The notes: a model not told the origin generated them from the sequence alone. DNA of 64,000 bases from Serratia liquefaciens ATCC 27592 (GCF_000422085.1 NC_021741.1:2852001-2916000); one strand, 5' to 3'; positions 45,575 through 54,307 are shown, counted from the first letter of the stretch. Numbers and translations are program-made.

Positions 45575-47692
45575 TCAAAAATCGTACCCAACCGTCGCCA
45601 CCACGGAGCGTTCTGCGCCCCAGTAGCAATAGCCGGTCCCATAGCAGGCCGCGACATATTTCCGGTCGGTCAGGTTATTCACATTCAGTTGCACATAGGC
45701 ACCTTTCAACGACGGATTCACCCTGTCCAAATTCATCCGCACCGAGGCATCCAACAGCGTAACGGAAGGGATCCTCAACGTATTTTCGTTATCGGCCCAC
45801 TGCTTGCCGATGTAACGCGCCCCAGCACCAAGATCCACACCGTATGAGGTGGCATATTTGCCCCACAGTGAAGCCATTTGGTCCGGTGCGAGATACGGTG
45901 TGTTGCCGTCGTTGCCATCAATGGCATCTTTGAATTTCACTTTATTGTAGGTATAGCCTGCGATCAGATCGAAGCGTTCGGTGATCTTGCTTCGGGCCTC
46001 CAGCTCAATCCCCTGAGAATGCACCTTGCCGGCCGGCAGGTAATAGCTTTGCTGAACCACGCGGTTAGCCACGTCTTTCTGCGTCAGGTCATACAGCGCC
46101 ACGCTGTATATCGAGGAACTGCCTGGTGGCTGGTACTTCAGGCCCACCTCATACTGCTCGCTGGTGCTGGGTTTCAGCATATGGCCGTTTTGATCGGGCA
46201 ATGCCTCCGGGGTGACTGCGGTGCTATAACTGACGTAAGGCGAGAAACCGTTATCGAAGCGGTACAACAGTGAGCCACGGCCGCTGAAATTGTCGTCGGT
46301 GCGGGCATCGCTGGTGGCGGTGTTGAGCACCGTATTTTTAGATTCGATACGGTCGAAGCGCCCTGACAGATTCAGATACCAATTCTGTAAGCTGATTTCA
46401 TCCTGCAGATAAACGCCGGTCTGCTCATAACGACGTCGGGAATCGGTATGCGTCAGGTTGGTTAATGCGTCACCGCCGGACACGCCGGTGTAAGGATTAA
46501 GCTGTGAAGCTCCCGCCGACTCATCCCACAAATTATTACGCAGGCGCTGGTAATCCAAACCCAGCATCACCTTATGATCCAGCGGCCCGGTCGCAAAATC
46601 GGCTTCCAACTGGTTATCAACGGCGAAGGCATCCAGCGAAGTGGCTGAACCGCTGTAATAGCGATTCAATAGGCTGTGATCGTCATTCCAGCCAATCTGG
46701 TACACCTGCTGTAATTCAACATTGGAGTGGGTGTAGCTGGCGTTCTGGCGGAATGACCAAACGTCGTTAAAACTGTGCGAGAAAGCGTAGCTGTAAATCT
46801 GTTCCCAACGTTTGAACACATTGCGGCTGCTCTCGCCATCAAAGAAGCCACGCCCCAGCTTGTCACCGGAACTGGAATAGAGGCTGCCATCTGCCGGTAC
46901 CGCACTGTGATAACCGCCAGAGGGATCTTTTTGCAGATAAGCTTTCAGCAGCAGCGAAGTATTTTCATCCGGCTGCCACAGTAATGACGGTGAAATGGCA
47001 TAGCGTTCCTCACGTTGATGGTCATACATGGTTTCGCTGCTGCGCGTCATCCCGGTCAGCCGATAAGCCCACTGTTCAGACAGCGCGCCGGTCACATCGA
47101 AAGCGCCACCCTGGGTGTTGTTATTGCCTGCCATCAGGTTAACGTGCCCTTCCGTGGCAAACTGGGGGCGCTTGGAGGTCAAAGCGACCAACCCGCCCGG
47201 AATGCTTTGCCCGTACATGACCGATGAAGGCCCTTTGATAACGTCGATGCGTTCCAGGAACCAGGGGTCAACCTGCAAGGCATTATAGGTGCCGCCGTCA
47301 CTCAATAACCGCAGACCATCAAGGAAGGTGTTATTAACGTCGCCACCGTGAAAACCACGTAACGCAATGGTGTCATAGCGCGTTGCACCACCGGCGAAGT
47401 TAGTGAAAACACCAGGTGTATATTTCAGGGCATCATTAACCGTTTGAGTATTCTGGTCGGTCATTTGTTGGCGCGTCACCACCGAAACGGACTGTGCAGT
47501 CAGAATCAAGGGTTTATCGGTTTTGGTCGCCCCTTGGCTGGTCGTCGCTTGATAGCCGTGGGTCGCTGCTTCCGCCGTATCAGCGGGTTTAGCAGTAACA
47601 ACCAGAGTATCCTCAGCGAAAGACACCAGCGGCAGAAACATCGCAAACGCACACAAAACCCGCGACCGTTTGACAGGAAAAATCGTCGGCAT
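45575..47692 (-). CDS. foxA: TonB-dependent siderophore receptor, FoxA-like
   Basis: Outer-membrane importer for a ferric hydroxamate, most like ferrioxamine receptors FoxA of Yersinia and Serratia. The 705 residues have a signal peptide (cleavage near SFA|EDTLVV) and a TonB box (DTLVVTA). The plug domain carries LRGFHGGDVNNTFLDGLR and IDVIKGPSSVMYGQSIPGG. A 22-strand barrel ends VVATVGYDF. The conserved NLTDRKYVAACYGTGYCYWG block is typical of the FhuA/FoxA/FhuE group. A near-perfect Fur box lies upstream. The exact siderophore is inferred. Confidence 0.88.
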   Translation of the reverse strand: MPTIFPVKRSRVLCAFAMFLPLVSFAEDTLVVTAKPADTAEAATHGYQATTSQGATKTDKPLILTAQSVSVVTRQQMTDQNTQTVNDALKYTPGVFTNFAGGATRYDTIALRGFHGGDVNNTFLDGLRLLSDGGTYNALQVDPWFLERIDVIKGPSSVMYGQSIPGGLVALTSKRPQFATEGHVNLMAGNNNTQGGAFDVTGALSEQWAYRLTGMTRSSETMYDHQREERYAISPSLLWQPDENTSLLLKAYLQKDPSGGYHSAVPADGSLYSSSGDKLGRGFFDGESSRNVFKRWEQIYSYAFSHSFNDVWSFRQNASYTHSNVELQQVYQIGWNDDHSLLNRYYSGSATSLDAFAVDNQLEADFATGPLDHKVMLGLDYQRLRNNLWDESAGASQLNPYTGVSGGDALTNLTHTDSRRRYEQTGVYLQDEISLQNWYLNLSGRFDRIESKNTVLNTATSDARTDDNFSGRGSLLYRFDNGFSPYVSYSTAVTPEALPDQNGHMLKPSTSEQYEVGLKYQPPGSSSIYSVALYDLTQKDVANRVVQQSYYLPAGKVHSQGIELEARSKITERFDLIAGYTYNKVKFKDAIDGNDGNTPYLAPDQMASLWGKYATSYGVDLGAGARYIGKQWADNENTLRIPSVTLLDASVRMNLDRVNPSLKGAYVQLNVNNLTDRKYVAACYGTGYCYWGAERSVVATVGYDF

Positions 47693-47812
47693 ACCTGTAA
47701 TCCCCAGTAAAAAACATTAAATGACACCCAAATGTCCTGTCATCAACGCGGTTTAACAACGCTGTGCAGAGGTTATATCGGTGTGTTGTATGTAAATTAA
47801 GTGAAATATTAA

Positions 47813-47827
47813 TGATAATTATTATCT
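47813..47827. promoter_or_regulatory. Fur box upstream of foxA
   Basis: TGATAATTATTATCT matches the 7-1-7 Fur palindrome TGATAAT-N-ATTATCA at 14 of 15 positions, about 120 bases before the foxA ATG. It predicts iron repression of the receptor. Confidence 0.88.
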
Positions 47828-47939
47828 TTATCGATAAAAATTTTCAAGCCTCTATGCCTTTTTATAAGCAAGCAAAGCAATCTGCACGGCAAATAAACCC
47901 TGGGCTGAATAGGGAATTAGTCGATTGAAAGATAACAAT

Positions 47940-48047
47940 AAAAAAAGCCAGCACTAGGCTGGCAAGTAAACAGGAATAGATGTAAGCAATGTCGTGCCAG
48001 TTCGGAAGAGCGCATAAGGAGACAAACCTTTTCCTCTCGACTGGCAC
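47940..48047 (-). ncRNA. ryhB: RyhB iron-sparing small RNA
   Basis: About 108-base transcript. The core CACGACATTGCTTACAT (minus strand, near 47997-47980) is nearly the conserved RyhB seed CACGACATTGCTCACAT, and the terminator GCCAGC-CTAGT-GCTGGC plus seven Ts resembles that of E. coli RyhB. The -10 TATCAT ends seven bases before the predicted start at 48047. A 17-of-19 Fur box overlaps the promoter. The 5' GTGCCAGT can pair with ACTGGCAC at 47994-48001. RyhB represses iron-using proteins with Hfq when iron is scarce. Confidence 0.87.
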
Positions 48048-48055
48048 TCATAGAT

Positions 48056-48074
48056 GATAACGACTATCATTATC
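48056..48074 (-). promoter_or_regulatory. Fur box over the ryhB promoter
   Basis: Minus-strand GATAATGATAGTCGTTATC agrees with the 19-base Fur consensus at 17 positions and overlaps the -10 of ryhB, as in E. coli. Confidence 0.9.
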
Positions 48075-48128
48075 CTTTAGTGCAGAGTTTCAATCCACCT
48101 CTTTTTGCTCATCCAGCGGCAACAACGC

Positions 48129-48422
48129 TCAGCGTGGTCGTTTAATAAACCATTTATGCAAACGGCTCACCACCAGCAGGATAGCGCCAAGCAAAATATT
48201 CGCTGACCCCCATAAAATGAGTATGTATATAAAGGTTTGATAAAGGGGTATTCCTCGTTCGGCAGAAAAGGGATTAATATGCCAAAACCGAATGACATTA
48301 AAGGGATTGAGATTGAACCACTGACAAAATAAAGCGACCACCATAGGTGGCAGAAAGAAATAAAACCCCAGCGTGGCAATCAGCAGATACATGGTGAAAC
48401 GTTCGTTTTTATACTCTTTCAT
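48129..48422 (-). CDS. Hypothetical two-helix membrane protein
   Basis: 97 residues with hydrophobic segments at about 11-33 (MYLLIATLGFYFFLPPMVVALFC) and 63-87 (TFIYILILWGSANILLGAILLVV), ending in a basic tail KWFIKRPR. It is not recognised. It lies upstream of ryhB on the same strand, but the ryhB Fur site stands between them. Divergent from the next membrane protein gene. Function unknown; coding is likely from its hydropathy pattern. Confidence 0.6.
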   Translation of the reverse strand: MKEYKNERFTMYLLIATLGFYFFLPPMVVALFCQWFNLNPFNVIRFWHINPFSAERGIPLYQTFIYILILWGSANILLGAILLVVSRLHKWFIKRPR

Positions 48423-48593
48423 ATCAATAAGTTGCCATTATTTTTCGATGGGAAAACACCCTAAACCTTATGGTTTCAACAGACCTGACAGGCCCTGATT
48501 AGTTCCCGACAGAGGGTAAAATAAAGCCTGTTTAGCGTTTAAATTCCATTTAGTTTTTGAATGTTATAACGCTAGTCAGCTCAGGAGGCTCCA

Positions 48594-49076
48594 ATGATAC
48601 CGGAATATTGCCCAATCTCGCCAACCCCCAAAAAACTGAAGGTTATCTATGGCTGGTATATATATACCGTGTATGCCCTACTGATCTTTAATATCTACCT
48701 GGCGGTATACAACGTCTGCGTCAGACACCCTTTTGAAGCTCCACTGATCTCCGCATGCCACAGCCTATTTATCGGGTTCATGCTTTACCACCTGCTCAAA
48801 AAACGCGCTAACTTTGCCTGGATGATGCTGGCCTATTATATTCTGATGCGGATTTATTACGCCAACGTGATGCATAGCGAGTTCAATATCTGGAGCCGAG
48901 GGTTGGTTTTTATTCTTCTGACTGTATTGCTCACCGGCCCCATCGTACTGGGTCAACTTGCAACGCCACCTCTTCGTCAAGATTGGTTTGCGCGCTTAGG
49001 GTGGCGACAATGGGCTACGTTAGCCGTTCTGTCGGGGGTGCTGACACCGTTAATTACCGCAGATTATTTAGGCTGA
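48594..49076 (+). CDS. Hypothetical multi-pass membrane protein
   Basis: 160 residues with about four hydrophobic segments: VIYGWYIYTVYALLIFNIYLA, ISACHSLFIGFMLYHLL, FAWMMLAYYILMRIYYA and GLVFILLTVLLTGPIVLG, then a fifth shorter one near the C terminus. CAGGAGG is well placed before the ATG, which makes translation likely. No family recognised. It is followed by a convergent tiny membrane protein and the Zur-controlled importer. Confidence 0.75.
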   Translation: MIPEYCPISPTPKKLKVIYGWYIYTVYALLIFNIYLAVYNVCVRHPFEAPLISACHSLFIGFMLYHLLKKRANFAWMMLAYYILMRIYYANVMHSEFNIWSRGLVFILLTVLLTGPIVLGQLATPPLRQDWFARLGWRQWATLAVLSGVLTPLITADYLG

Positions 49077-49086
49077 CGGCCGAGAT

Positions 49087-49242
49087 TTAGCGTGGGATAT
49101 GGGGTTCCGAGATATCGACAAGACGGCAGACCTTGGTATAGTTTTCTGATTTTTCACATATTTTATCAGTGACAAACACGCCAAGGTAACTCAACACCAG
49201 CAGATAACCGGCCATGCACAAAATGAAAATAAGCGTTCTCAC
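49087..49242 (-). CDS. Putative 51-residue small membrane or secreted protein
   Basis: GTG-initiated frame with one N-terminal hydrophobic segment (TLIFILCMAGYLLVLSYLGVFV) and a Cys-containing tail (DKICEKSENYTKVCRLVDIS). The two Cys after the membrane segment could form a periplasmic disulfide. Composition recalls YobH-like small proteins of enterics, but homology is uncertain. Ribosome site is weak. Convergent with the preceding gene. Confidence 0.45.
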   Translation of the reverse strand: MRTLIFILCMAGYLLVLSYLGVFVTDKICEKSENYTKVCRLVDISEPHIPR

Positions 49243-49346
49243 CGATAGGACCAACCTGCCAACAAAACCCTGAGTATTATACCTTGGTTAACCCACTTTA
49301 GCCTATTTCAAAGTATTTCATTAATCCGCTGGTCATTTCAGAGGCT

Positions 49347-49369
49347 GAAATGTTATGTTATTACATATC
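49347..49369. promoter_or_regulatory. Zur box upstream of the ABC importer
   Basis: The palindrome GAAATGTTAT-GTT-ATTACATATC matches the gamma-proteobacterial Zur consensus (GAAATGTTATANTATAACATTTC) at 19 of 22 informative positions. It ends 25 bases before the first gene. Zur binding here would repress the operon when zinc is plentiful. The match is seen; regulation is inferred. Confidence 0.78.
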
Positions 49370-49394
49370 ATAATAAACCAGCACAGATGCATTA

Positions 49395-50204
49395 ATGGAA
49401 AGCCAAACCCCGCCGTTACTTACCGTAGAACACCTGACGCTCTCACTGAACGCAGAGGTCAAGATCCACGATCTGAGCTTCACTTTGCATGCAGGTGAAC
49501 GTTTATGCCTGCTGGGCGCATCGGGTTCCGGCAAATCACTGACCGCCGCCGCCATTCTGGGCACGCTGCCGGTCGGCGCAACGGTTAGCGGTTCGATTCG
49601 ACTGCAAGGGCGAGAAGTTAATGGTCTGCGTTTGCCACGGCGTAAAAACACTGATTTGGCAGCCATTTTTCAGGATCCTTTTACCAGCCTCAATCCTCTG
49701 GCCACCGTGGGTCAGCAATTGACCCTGGCGCTACGCAGCCAAAATGCCCTGACGAAATGCCAGGCCCAGCACTGCGCTGCGGAATTACTGACAGCGTTGG
49801 GAATATCGGCAGACAACGTCATGCCGCGCTACCCCGGTCAACTGTCCGGGGGCCAATGTCAGCGAATATGCGCAGCACTGGCCTTGCTCGGTGAGAAAAG
49901 GCTGCTTATTGCCGATGAACCCACCACCGCTCTGGACATGGTCAGCCAGCATCAGCTGATTGATATCCTGAAAAGCTACACCGAACGCCCCAGCGCGCCG
50001 GCGTTACTGTTTATTACTCACGATCTCGCCGTTGCCGCCGGTCTGTGTCAACGTGCCATCGTGCTGGTGAACGGGGAAATAGCCGAACAGGGTTCCTTCG
50101 GCCGATTGTTACAGCACCCCCAGCATCCATACACCCAACAACTGGTCGCCAGTGCTCAACGCCCGGCATTTAACCGGCCCCCATCACTGAGCCTGGCAGG
50201 GTAA
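49395..50204 (+). CDS. ABC transporter ATPase, peptide/nickel/opine family, first subunit
   Basis: 269-residue ATPase of the DppD/NikD/CntD type. It has Walker A GASGSGKSLTAA, signature LSGGQCQRI and Walker [13 protein letters not shown], with the switch His in FITHDLAVA. The C terminus stops after HPQHPYTQQLVASAQ and lacks the Cys-rich Opp tail. No good ribosome site precedes the ATG, so the message may have a very short leader. First of four tightly packed genes, just downstream of the Zur box. Substrate inferred to be zinc or a zinc chelate. Confidence 0.88.
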   Translation: MESQTPPLLTVEHLTLSLNAEVKIHDLSFTLHAGERLCLLGASGSGKSLTAAAILGTLPVGATVSGSIRLQGREVNGLRLPRRKNTDLAAIFQDPFTSLNPLATVGQQLTLALRSQNALTKCQAQHCAAELLTALGISADNVMPRYPGQLSGGQCQRICAALALLGEKRLLIADEPTTALDMVSQHQLIDILKSYTERPSAPALLFITHDLAVAAGLCQRAIVLVNGEIAEQGSFGRLLQHPQHPYTQQLVASAQRPAFNRPPSLSLAG

Positions 50205-50208
50205 CGGC

Positions 50209-51000
50209 ATGAACAATATGCCCATGAGTGGGGAAATGCCCTTCATCAGCCTGCAGCAGGTCTGCCGACAATATTCATCAGAGGCTGGTGGGCTACAACC
50301 TACCGATCTGAATCTGTACTCCGCACAACGCGTTGGATTAGTGGGCTGCTCCGGAGCCGGGAAATCAACGCTGCTTAAGCTGTTGCTGGCGCTAGAAGCG
50401 GCGGACGCCGGCCATATTCTGTGCCAGGGCGAGGAAATTCGCCCCGCCCCGGTTCATAGATTGCGCTGGTACCGGCGGTTAGTGCAGTACGTACCTCAGG
50501 ACGCCCATGCTTCGCTCAACCCTCGCCACAGAGTAGTCGAACTAATTACCGCTCCCTTGCGCCAACTTGGTCCACGTCAGGATTGGGGTATCGCTGCCGA
50601 ACGGGCTTTGCGACAGGTCGAATTGGATGAAAGCCTGCTGTATGTGCGCGCCGGACAACTTTCCGGCGGGCAGGCGCAACGGGTAGCCCTGGCGCGTGCT
50701 ATTGCGCTGAAACCCCGTTTTTTACTGGCCGATGAACCGGTCAGCGGCCTGGACTTGCCGCTGCGTCAGCAGATCATCGCCCTGCTCGACCAGATTGCCC
50801 GTCAGCAAAATATGGGCATGTTGCTTGTTTCCCACGATATTTCACTGGTTGCCGCCTTATGTCAGCGCACGCTGGTGATGGCGTCTGGCGTCATTGTGGA
50901 AGACCGCCCCACCCATGAACTGCTTCACGCCCCGAGGCATTCCGCTACCCGCCGTTTGATCGACGCCATTCCGCTGTCGCCGTCCTTTTTCCAGCACTAA
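50209..51000 (+). CDS. ABC transporter ATPase, peptide/nickel/opine family, second subunit
   Basis: 263-residue DppF/NikE-type ATPase, pairing with the preceding one. Walker A GCSGAGKSTLLK, signature LSGGQAQRVALARA, Walker B FLLADEPVSGLD and switch His VSHDISLV are intact. It starts four bases after the first ATPase stops; an internal ATG four codons in is also possible. Product and context are those of a metal-chelate or peptide importer. Confidence 0.88.
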   Translation: MNNMPMSGEMPFISLQQVCRQYSSEAGGLQPTDLNLYSAQRVGLVGCSGAGKSTLLKLLLALEAADAGHILCQGEEIRPAPVHRLRWYRRLVQYVPQDAHASLNPRHRVVELITAPLRQLGPRQDWGIAAERALRQVELDESLLYVRAGQLSGGQAQRVALARAIALKPRFLLADEPVSGLDLPLRQQIIALLDQIARQQNMGMLLVSHDISLVAALCQRTLVMASGVIVEDRPTHELLHAPRHSATRRLIDAIPLSPSFFQH

Positions 51001-51018
51001 AATTTTGAGGAGTTTTGC

Positions 51019-52527
51019 ATGTTCAACCCGCGCTTTATTGGCCCAACCGGCTGCCTGCTCGCCGGCAGTTTGCTGCTCGTCGGCTGCTTTGACCCTGTTG
51101 ACCCCAAAGAAAGCACCGGCGACGAACGGCGCATTCGACTGGCGATGCTTCAGCCCCCACGCTCTGGGCTCACGCCGTTGAGCGATGACGCGTTTAAACT
51201 TTCGCGCTGGAGCACGGCCGAAACGCTGGTGGTGCTGAACGCCGACGGCGACGCTGAACCGGCGCTGGCAACCGAATGGCAACAGCTGGATCAACACCGC
51301 TGGCGCTTCGTACTACGATCGGGAGTCAATTTCCATGATGGTAGCGCGATGACCCCGGACAGCGTGGTGCGTTCGCTTTCAGCGGCGATGAACGCGGCCC
51401 CCAAACCGCGCATTCTTGACGGCGTCGAATTGGCTATCGTCCCAGAAGGTGATAATGCTGTCGTGATCACAACCGCCGTGCCCGATCCGCTCCTCCCGCA
51501 GCGGTTGTCCAGCCCACAATTGGCGATCCTCGCCGAACGGGCCTATGGCGCCAACGGGGTGGTTAATCCCTTGCAGGCCGGAACCGGCGCCTTTGTGCTA
51601 ACAGAGATCAACGGCACCAGTAGCGCGCGTTTAAACCGCTTCGACGGCTATTGGGGCGAGAAAGCGGCCGCCCCAGGAATCGACGTCAACTTTGTCCCGG
51701 ATAGCGCCGCCCGTGCTGCCGCCCTGCGCACCGGCAGCGCCGATTTGGTAGAGGCGCTGCCAGTCTCGCAGTTACCGTTAATTACGGCAGAATTGATCCA
51801 CGAAGTACCCATGCCACGCACCAATACGCTGTATCTGAACACCCGGGTCGGTGCTTTCCGCGATCCGGCCATTCGCGCCGCCGCCGCTGCGGCGATCAAA
51901 CGTCGCCCGTTGGTGGACAACGTTTACGAAGGCCGCGCCGATATTGCCTCCGGGCTGCTGGGGCCCGCGCTGCCTTGGGCCGCGCCGTTGCGCCAGCCGC
52001 AACCGACTCTGCCGCCAACCACGGTTGAAGGCAAAACCATCACCCTGGCCACCTTCAGCGATCGCGCCGAGCTACCCGAAGTGGCGGTGTATCTGGCGCA
52101 GCAACTCAGCGCCGCCGGTTTTGTGGTAAAGCAGGAAGTGCGGGAATATGCGCACATTGAAGCCGACGCGCTGGCGGGTAAATTCGACGCCTTTATCTTG
52201 TCGCGAGCCACGGTGCTGGACTCTGGCGATCCACTGGCCTACATGTACAGTGACTTCGCCTGCCGAGGTTCCTTCAATATTGCTCAACTGTGCGATCCGC
52301 AGGTGGACGAAGCATTGACTCAGGCCGCAGCCATTCCTGCCGGGCCACAACGACGCCAGGCCATCATCGCGGCAGAAAGCCGCATTATGGCAACCCATGC
52401 GGCGATACCCTTGCTACATGAACGCGTGATCCAGGGGGAAGCTGCCGTAATGAGGAGCGCAGAGCGCGATCCGCGTGAACGCCTGCTGGTGACGCCTCGC
52501 AGCTTCATCGCCCCAGAGCAACCTTGA
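51019..52527 (+). CDS. ABC transporter lipoprotein substrate-binding protein (SBP_bac_5)
   Basis: 502-residue extracytoplasmic binding protein of the NikA/OppA/CntA class. The signal peptide ends in a lipobox LVGC with Cys23, so it is membrane-anchored rather than free as in OppA. Landmarks are EPALATEWQQLDQHRWRFVL (family motif W-F-LR) and GVNFHDGSAMTPDSV. No His-rich loop is seen. Third gene of the operon, GAGGAG upstream; its stop overlaps the permease start. Ligand unknown. Confidence 0.87.
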   Translation: MFNPRFIGPTGCLLAGSLLLVGCFDPVDPKESTGDERRIRLAMLQPPRSGLTPLSDDAFKLSRWSTAETLVVLNADGDAEPALATEWQQLDQHRWRFVLRSGVNFHDGSAMTPDSVVRSLSAAMNAAPKPRILDGVELAIVPEGDNAVVITTAVPDPLLPQRLSSPQLAILAERAYGANGVVNPLQAGTGAFVLTEINGTSSARLNRFDGYWGEKAAAPGIDVNFVPDSAARAAALRTGSADLVEALPVSQLPLITAELIHEVPMPRTNTLYLNTRVGAFRDPAIRAAAAAAIKRRPLVDNVYEGRADIASGLLGPALPWAAPLRQPQPTLPPTTVEGKTITLATFSDRAELPEVAVYLAQQLSAAGFVVKQEVREYAHIEADALAGKFDAFILSRATVLDSGDPLAYMYSDFACRGSFNIAQLCDPQVDEALTQAAAIPAGPQRRQAIIAAESRIMATHAAIPLLHERVIQGEAAVMRSAERDPRERLLVTPRSFIAPEQP

Positions 52528-54245
52528 TGGAAAAAGCACTACGACTATTGCCACTCGCCTCACGCCTGTTCTCGCTGCTGGGGATGATCGTATTGATTGG
52601 CCTGATGCCTTGGCTGTCCGGGCGCGATCCTGCGCTCAGCTTGCTGCGGGCGCGTTCGGGTGAACAAGAGGCTACCCCGGAAGCCCTGAATGCCATTCGT
52701 CAGCAATATGGTCTGGACGACGGGCCCTTGCTGCTGCTTGGCCGCTGGTTTCACGGCGTGCTGCGGGGTGATGCCGGCAACTCGTGGATTTCCGGTCGCC
52801 CGGTGCTGGAAGGCATGTTGCAGGCCACAGGGGTTTCTCTGACGCTGATGGGCTACGCGCTTGCCGTCGCAGTAGTGGTGGCGATACTGCTGGCGCTGCC
52901 AACCCTGTGGCGCGGCCTGCATGGCGAGAACTACCGTCCCGCAGGCGTGTTGGCGGTGTCCCTGACTGCACTGCCCGAATTTTTGCTGGCGGCGCTGCTG
53001 TTGATCGTTGGCGCTGTCTGGCTGCAGTGGTTTCCTCCCTACGGCTGGCAAAGCCTGCAACATGCCATTCTGCCGGCACTGGCTCTGGGCTTACCGGCCA
53101 GCGGCCTGCTGGCGCTGTTGCTCAATGACGGCCTGGCCGCAACCTTCTCCGAACGCTGGTTGCTGACCTGGAACCTTGCCGGTATCGCCCGGCGGCATTG
53201 CCTGTTGGCCGTTCTGCGCCGCACGCTGCCTGCACTGCTGCCGCAGATCGGTTTAGTGCTGATTGGACTGACCGGCGGCGCGATCGCCGTCGAGAAAGTG
53301 TTCGCCATACCGGGACTGGGCCGGGCAACATTGGGGGCCGCCATCGCTCAGGATCTGCCCGCCTTGCAATGCGGGATCCTGATCCTGTTGCTGCTGGCCT
53401 TCGGCACCGGTTTCCTGATGCAGGGAGCCCATTACCTGTTGCTGGGCCGAATAGCCGCCGTATTACCCAATTCAACGCCACCACAGCACAGCAGCCGGGC
53501 GAGTTATATTTTCGCCGCCGTCGCGGCGCTGTTGCTGTGCCTGTTAGTGCTGAGCGGGATCATCCGCGATCCCTTTTCGTCACTGCATATCCGTCTGCAG
53601 CCACCCAGCCTGGATCTGCCCTTTGGTGCAGACGCCACCGGCCGGGACATTCTGGCACGTGTCGCCTACGGTGCACTGAATACCAGCCTGTTGGCGCTGG
53701 CAGTCAGCTTCGCTTCGCTGTTCTTGGGGATAGTGTTCGGGTTGATGCCTCGCCTGATGTGCGGGGTTATTGAGTTGGCCAACGCCACACCACCGATAGT
53801 CGCAGGGCTGTTGGTCACCGCTGTCACCGGGCCTTCCCCCTTCGGTGGTGCCTACGCGGTAATGCTGGTCAGTTGGGCGCCGCTGTCCGCTCATTGCGCT
53901 TCGCTGTTGGCTGAAGCCCGCACTCAGCCCTATATCCGCATGTTGCCAGTGTTGGGGATCGGCCGCTGGCGTACCCTGACGCACTACCTTTTGCCGGCGC
54001 TGTGGGTTCCCCTGCTGCGCCACGCCATGCTGCGCCTGCCGGGTATTGCGCTGGCGCTGGCGGCGCTGGGTTTTCTTGGCCTGGGGCCACAGCCACCCAG
54101 CGCGGAATGGGGGCTGGTATTGGCCGAGGGCATGCCCTATATCGAACGGGCACCGTGGGGCGTTTTGGCGCCAGCGGTAGCGCTGGTGCTGTTGGCAGTG
54201 CTGGCTGTCACGCTGGCAAATACCGCCGGTAATCGCCGACGCTGA
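52527..54245 (+). CDS. Fused two-domain ABC permease (DppB-DppC in one chain)
   Basis: 572-residue permease that joins both membrane subunits of an Opp/Nik-type importer. Residues about 1-310 are DppB/NikB-like, ending in the signature VEKVFAIPGLGRATLGAAIA. Residues about 320-572 are DppC/NikC-like, with PFGADATGRDILARVAYGA and LGFLGLGPQPPSAEWG. About 11-12 membrane segments are expected. No frameshift or stop lies at the join. The ATG overlaps the previous stop (TGATG). In Opp and Nik systems these are separate genes. Confidence 0.9.
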   Translation: MEKALRLLPLASRLFSLLGMIVLIGLMPWLSGRDPALSLLRARSGEQEATPEALNAIRQQYGLDDGPLLLLGRWFHGVLRGDAGNSWISGRPVLEGMLQATGVSLTLMGYALAVAVVVAILLALPTLWRGLHGENYRPAGVLAVSLTALPEFLLAALLLIVGAVWLQWFPPYGWQSLQHAILPALALGLPASGLLALLLNDGLAATFSERWLLTWNLAGIARRHCLLAVLRRTLPALLPQIGLVLIGLTGGAIAVEKVFAIPGLGRATLGAAIAQDLPALQCGILILLLLAFGTGFLMQGAHYLLLGRIAAVLPNSTPPQHSSRASYIFAAVAALLLCLLVLSGIIRDPFSSLHIRLQPPSLDLPFGADATGRDILARVAYGALNTSLLALAVSFASLFLGIVFGLMPRLMCGVIELANATPPIVAGLLVTAVTGPSPFGGAYAVMLVSWAPLSAHCASLLAEARTQPYIRMLPVLGIGRWRTLTHYLLPALWVPLLRHAMLRLPGIALALAALGFLGLGPQPPSAEWGLVLAEGMPYIERAPWGVLAPAVALVLLAVLAVTLANTAGNRRR

Positions 54246-54307
54246 CGGCGCATCCTGATCCGGTTTGTAGTAACATTATTTGTATCTCTACCAGCCGGGA
54301 GTCCCCC

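Larger units (their letters stand above)
47693..48128. other. foxA-ryhB intergenic region
   Basis: Contains, on the minus strand from right to left, a Fur box, the RyhB small RNA and its terminator, then a second Fur box and the foxA promoter. The minus-strand open frame 47862-48047 coincides with RyhB and runs through its terminator, so it is not called as protein-coding. Confidence 0.8.

Noticed and set aside
47862..48047. Minus-strand open frame of 61 codons
   Set aside because: It starts at the predicted first base of RyhB and reads through its terminator; the RNA explains the sequence better than a protein.
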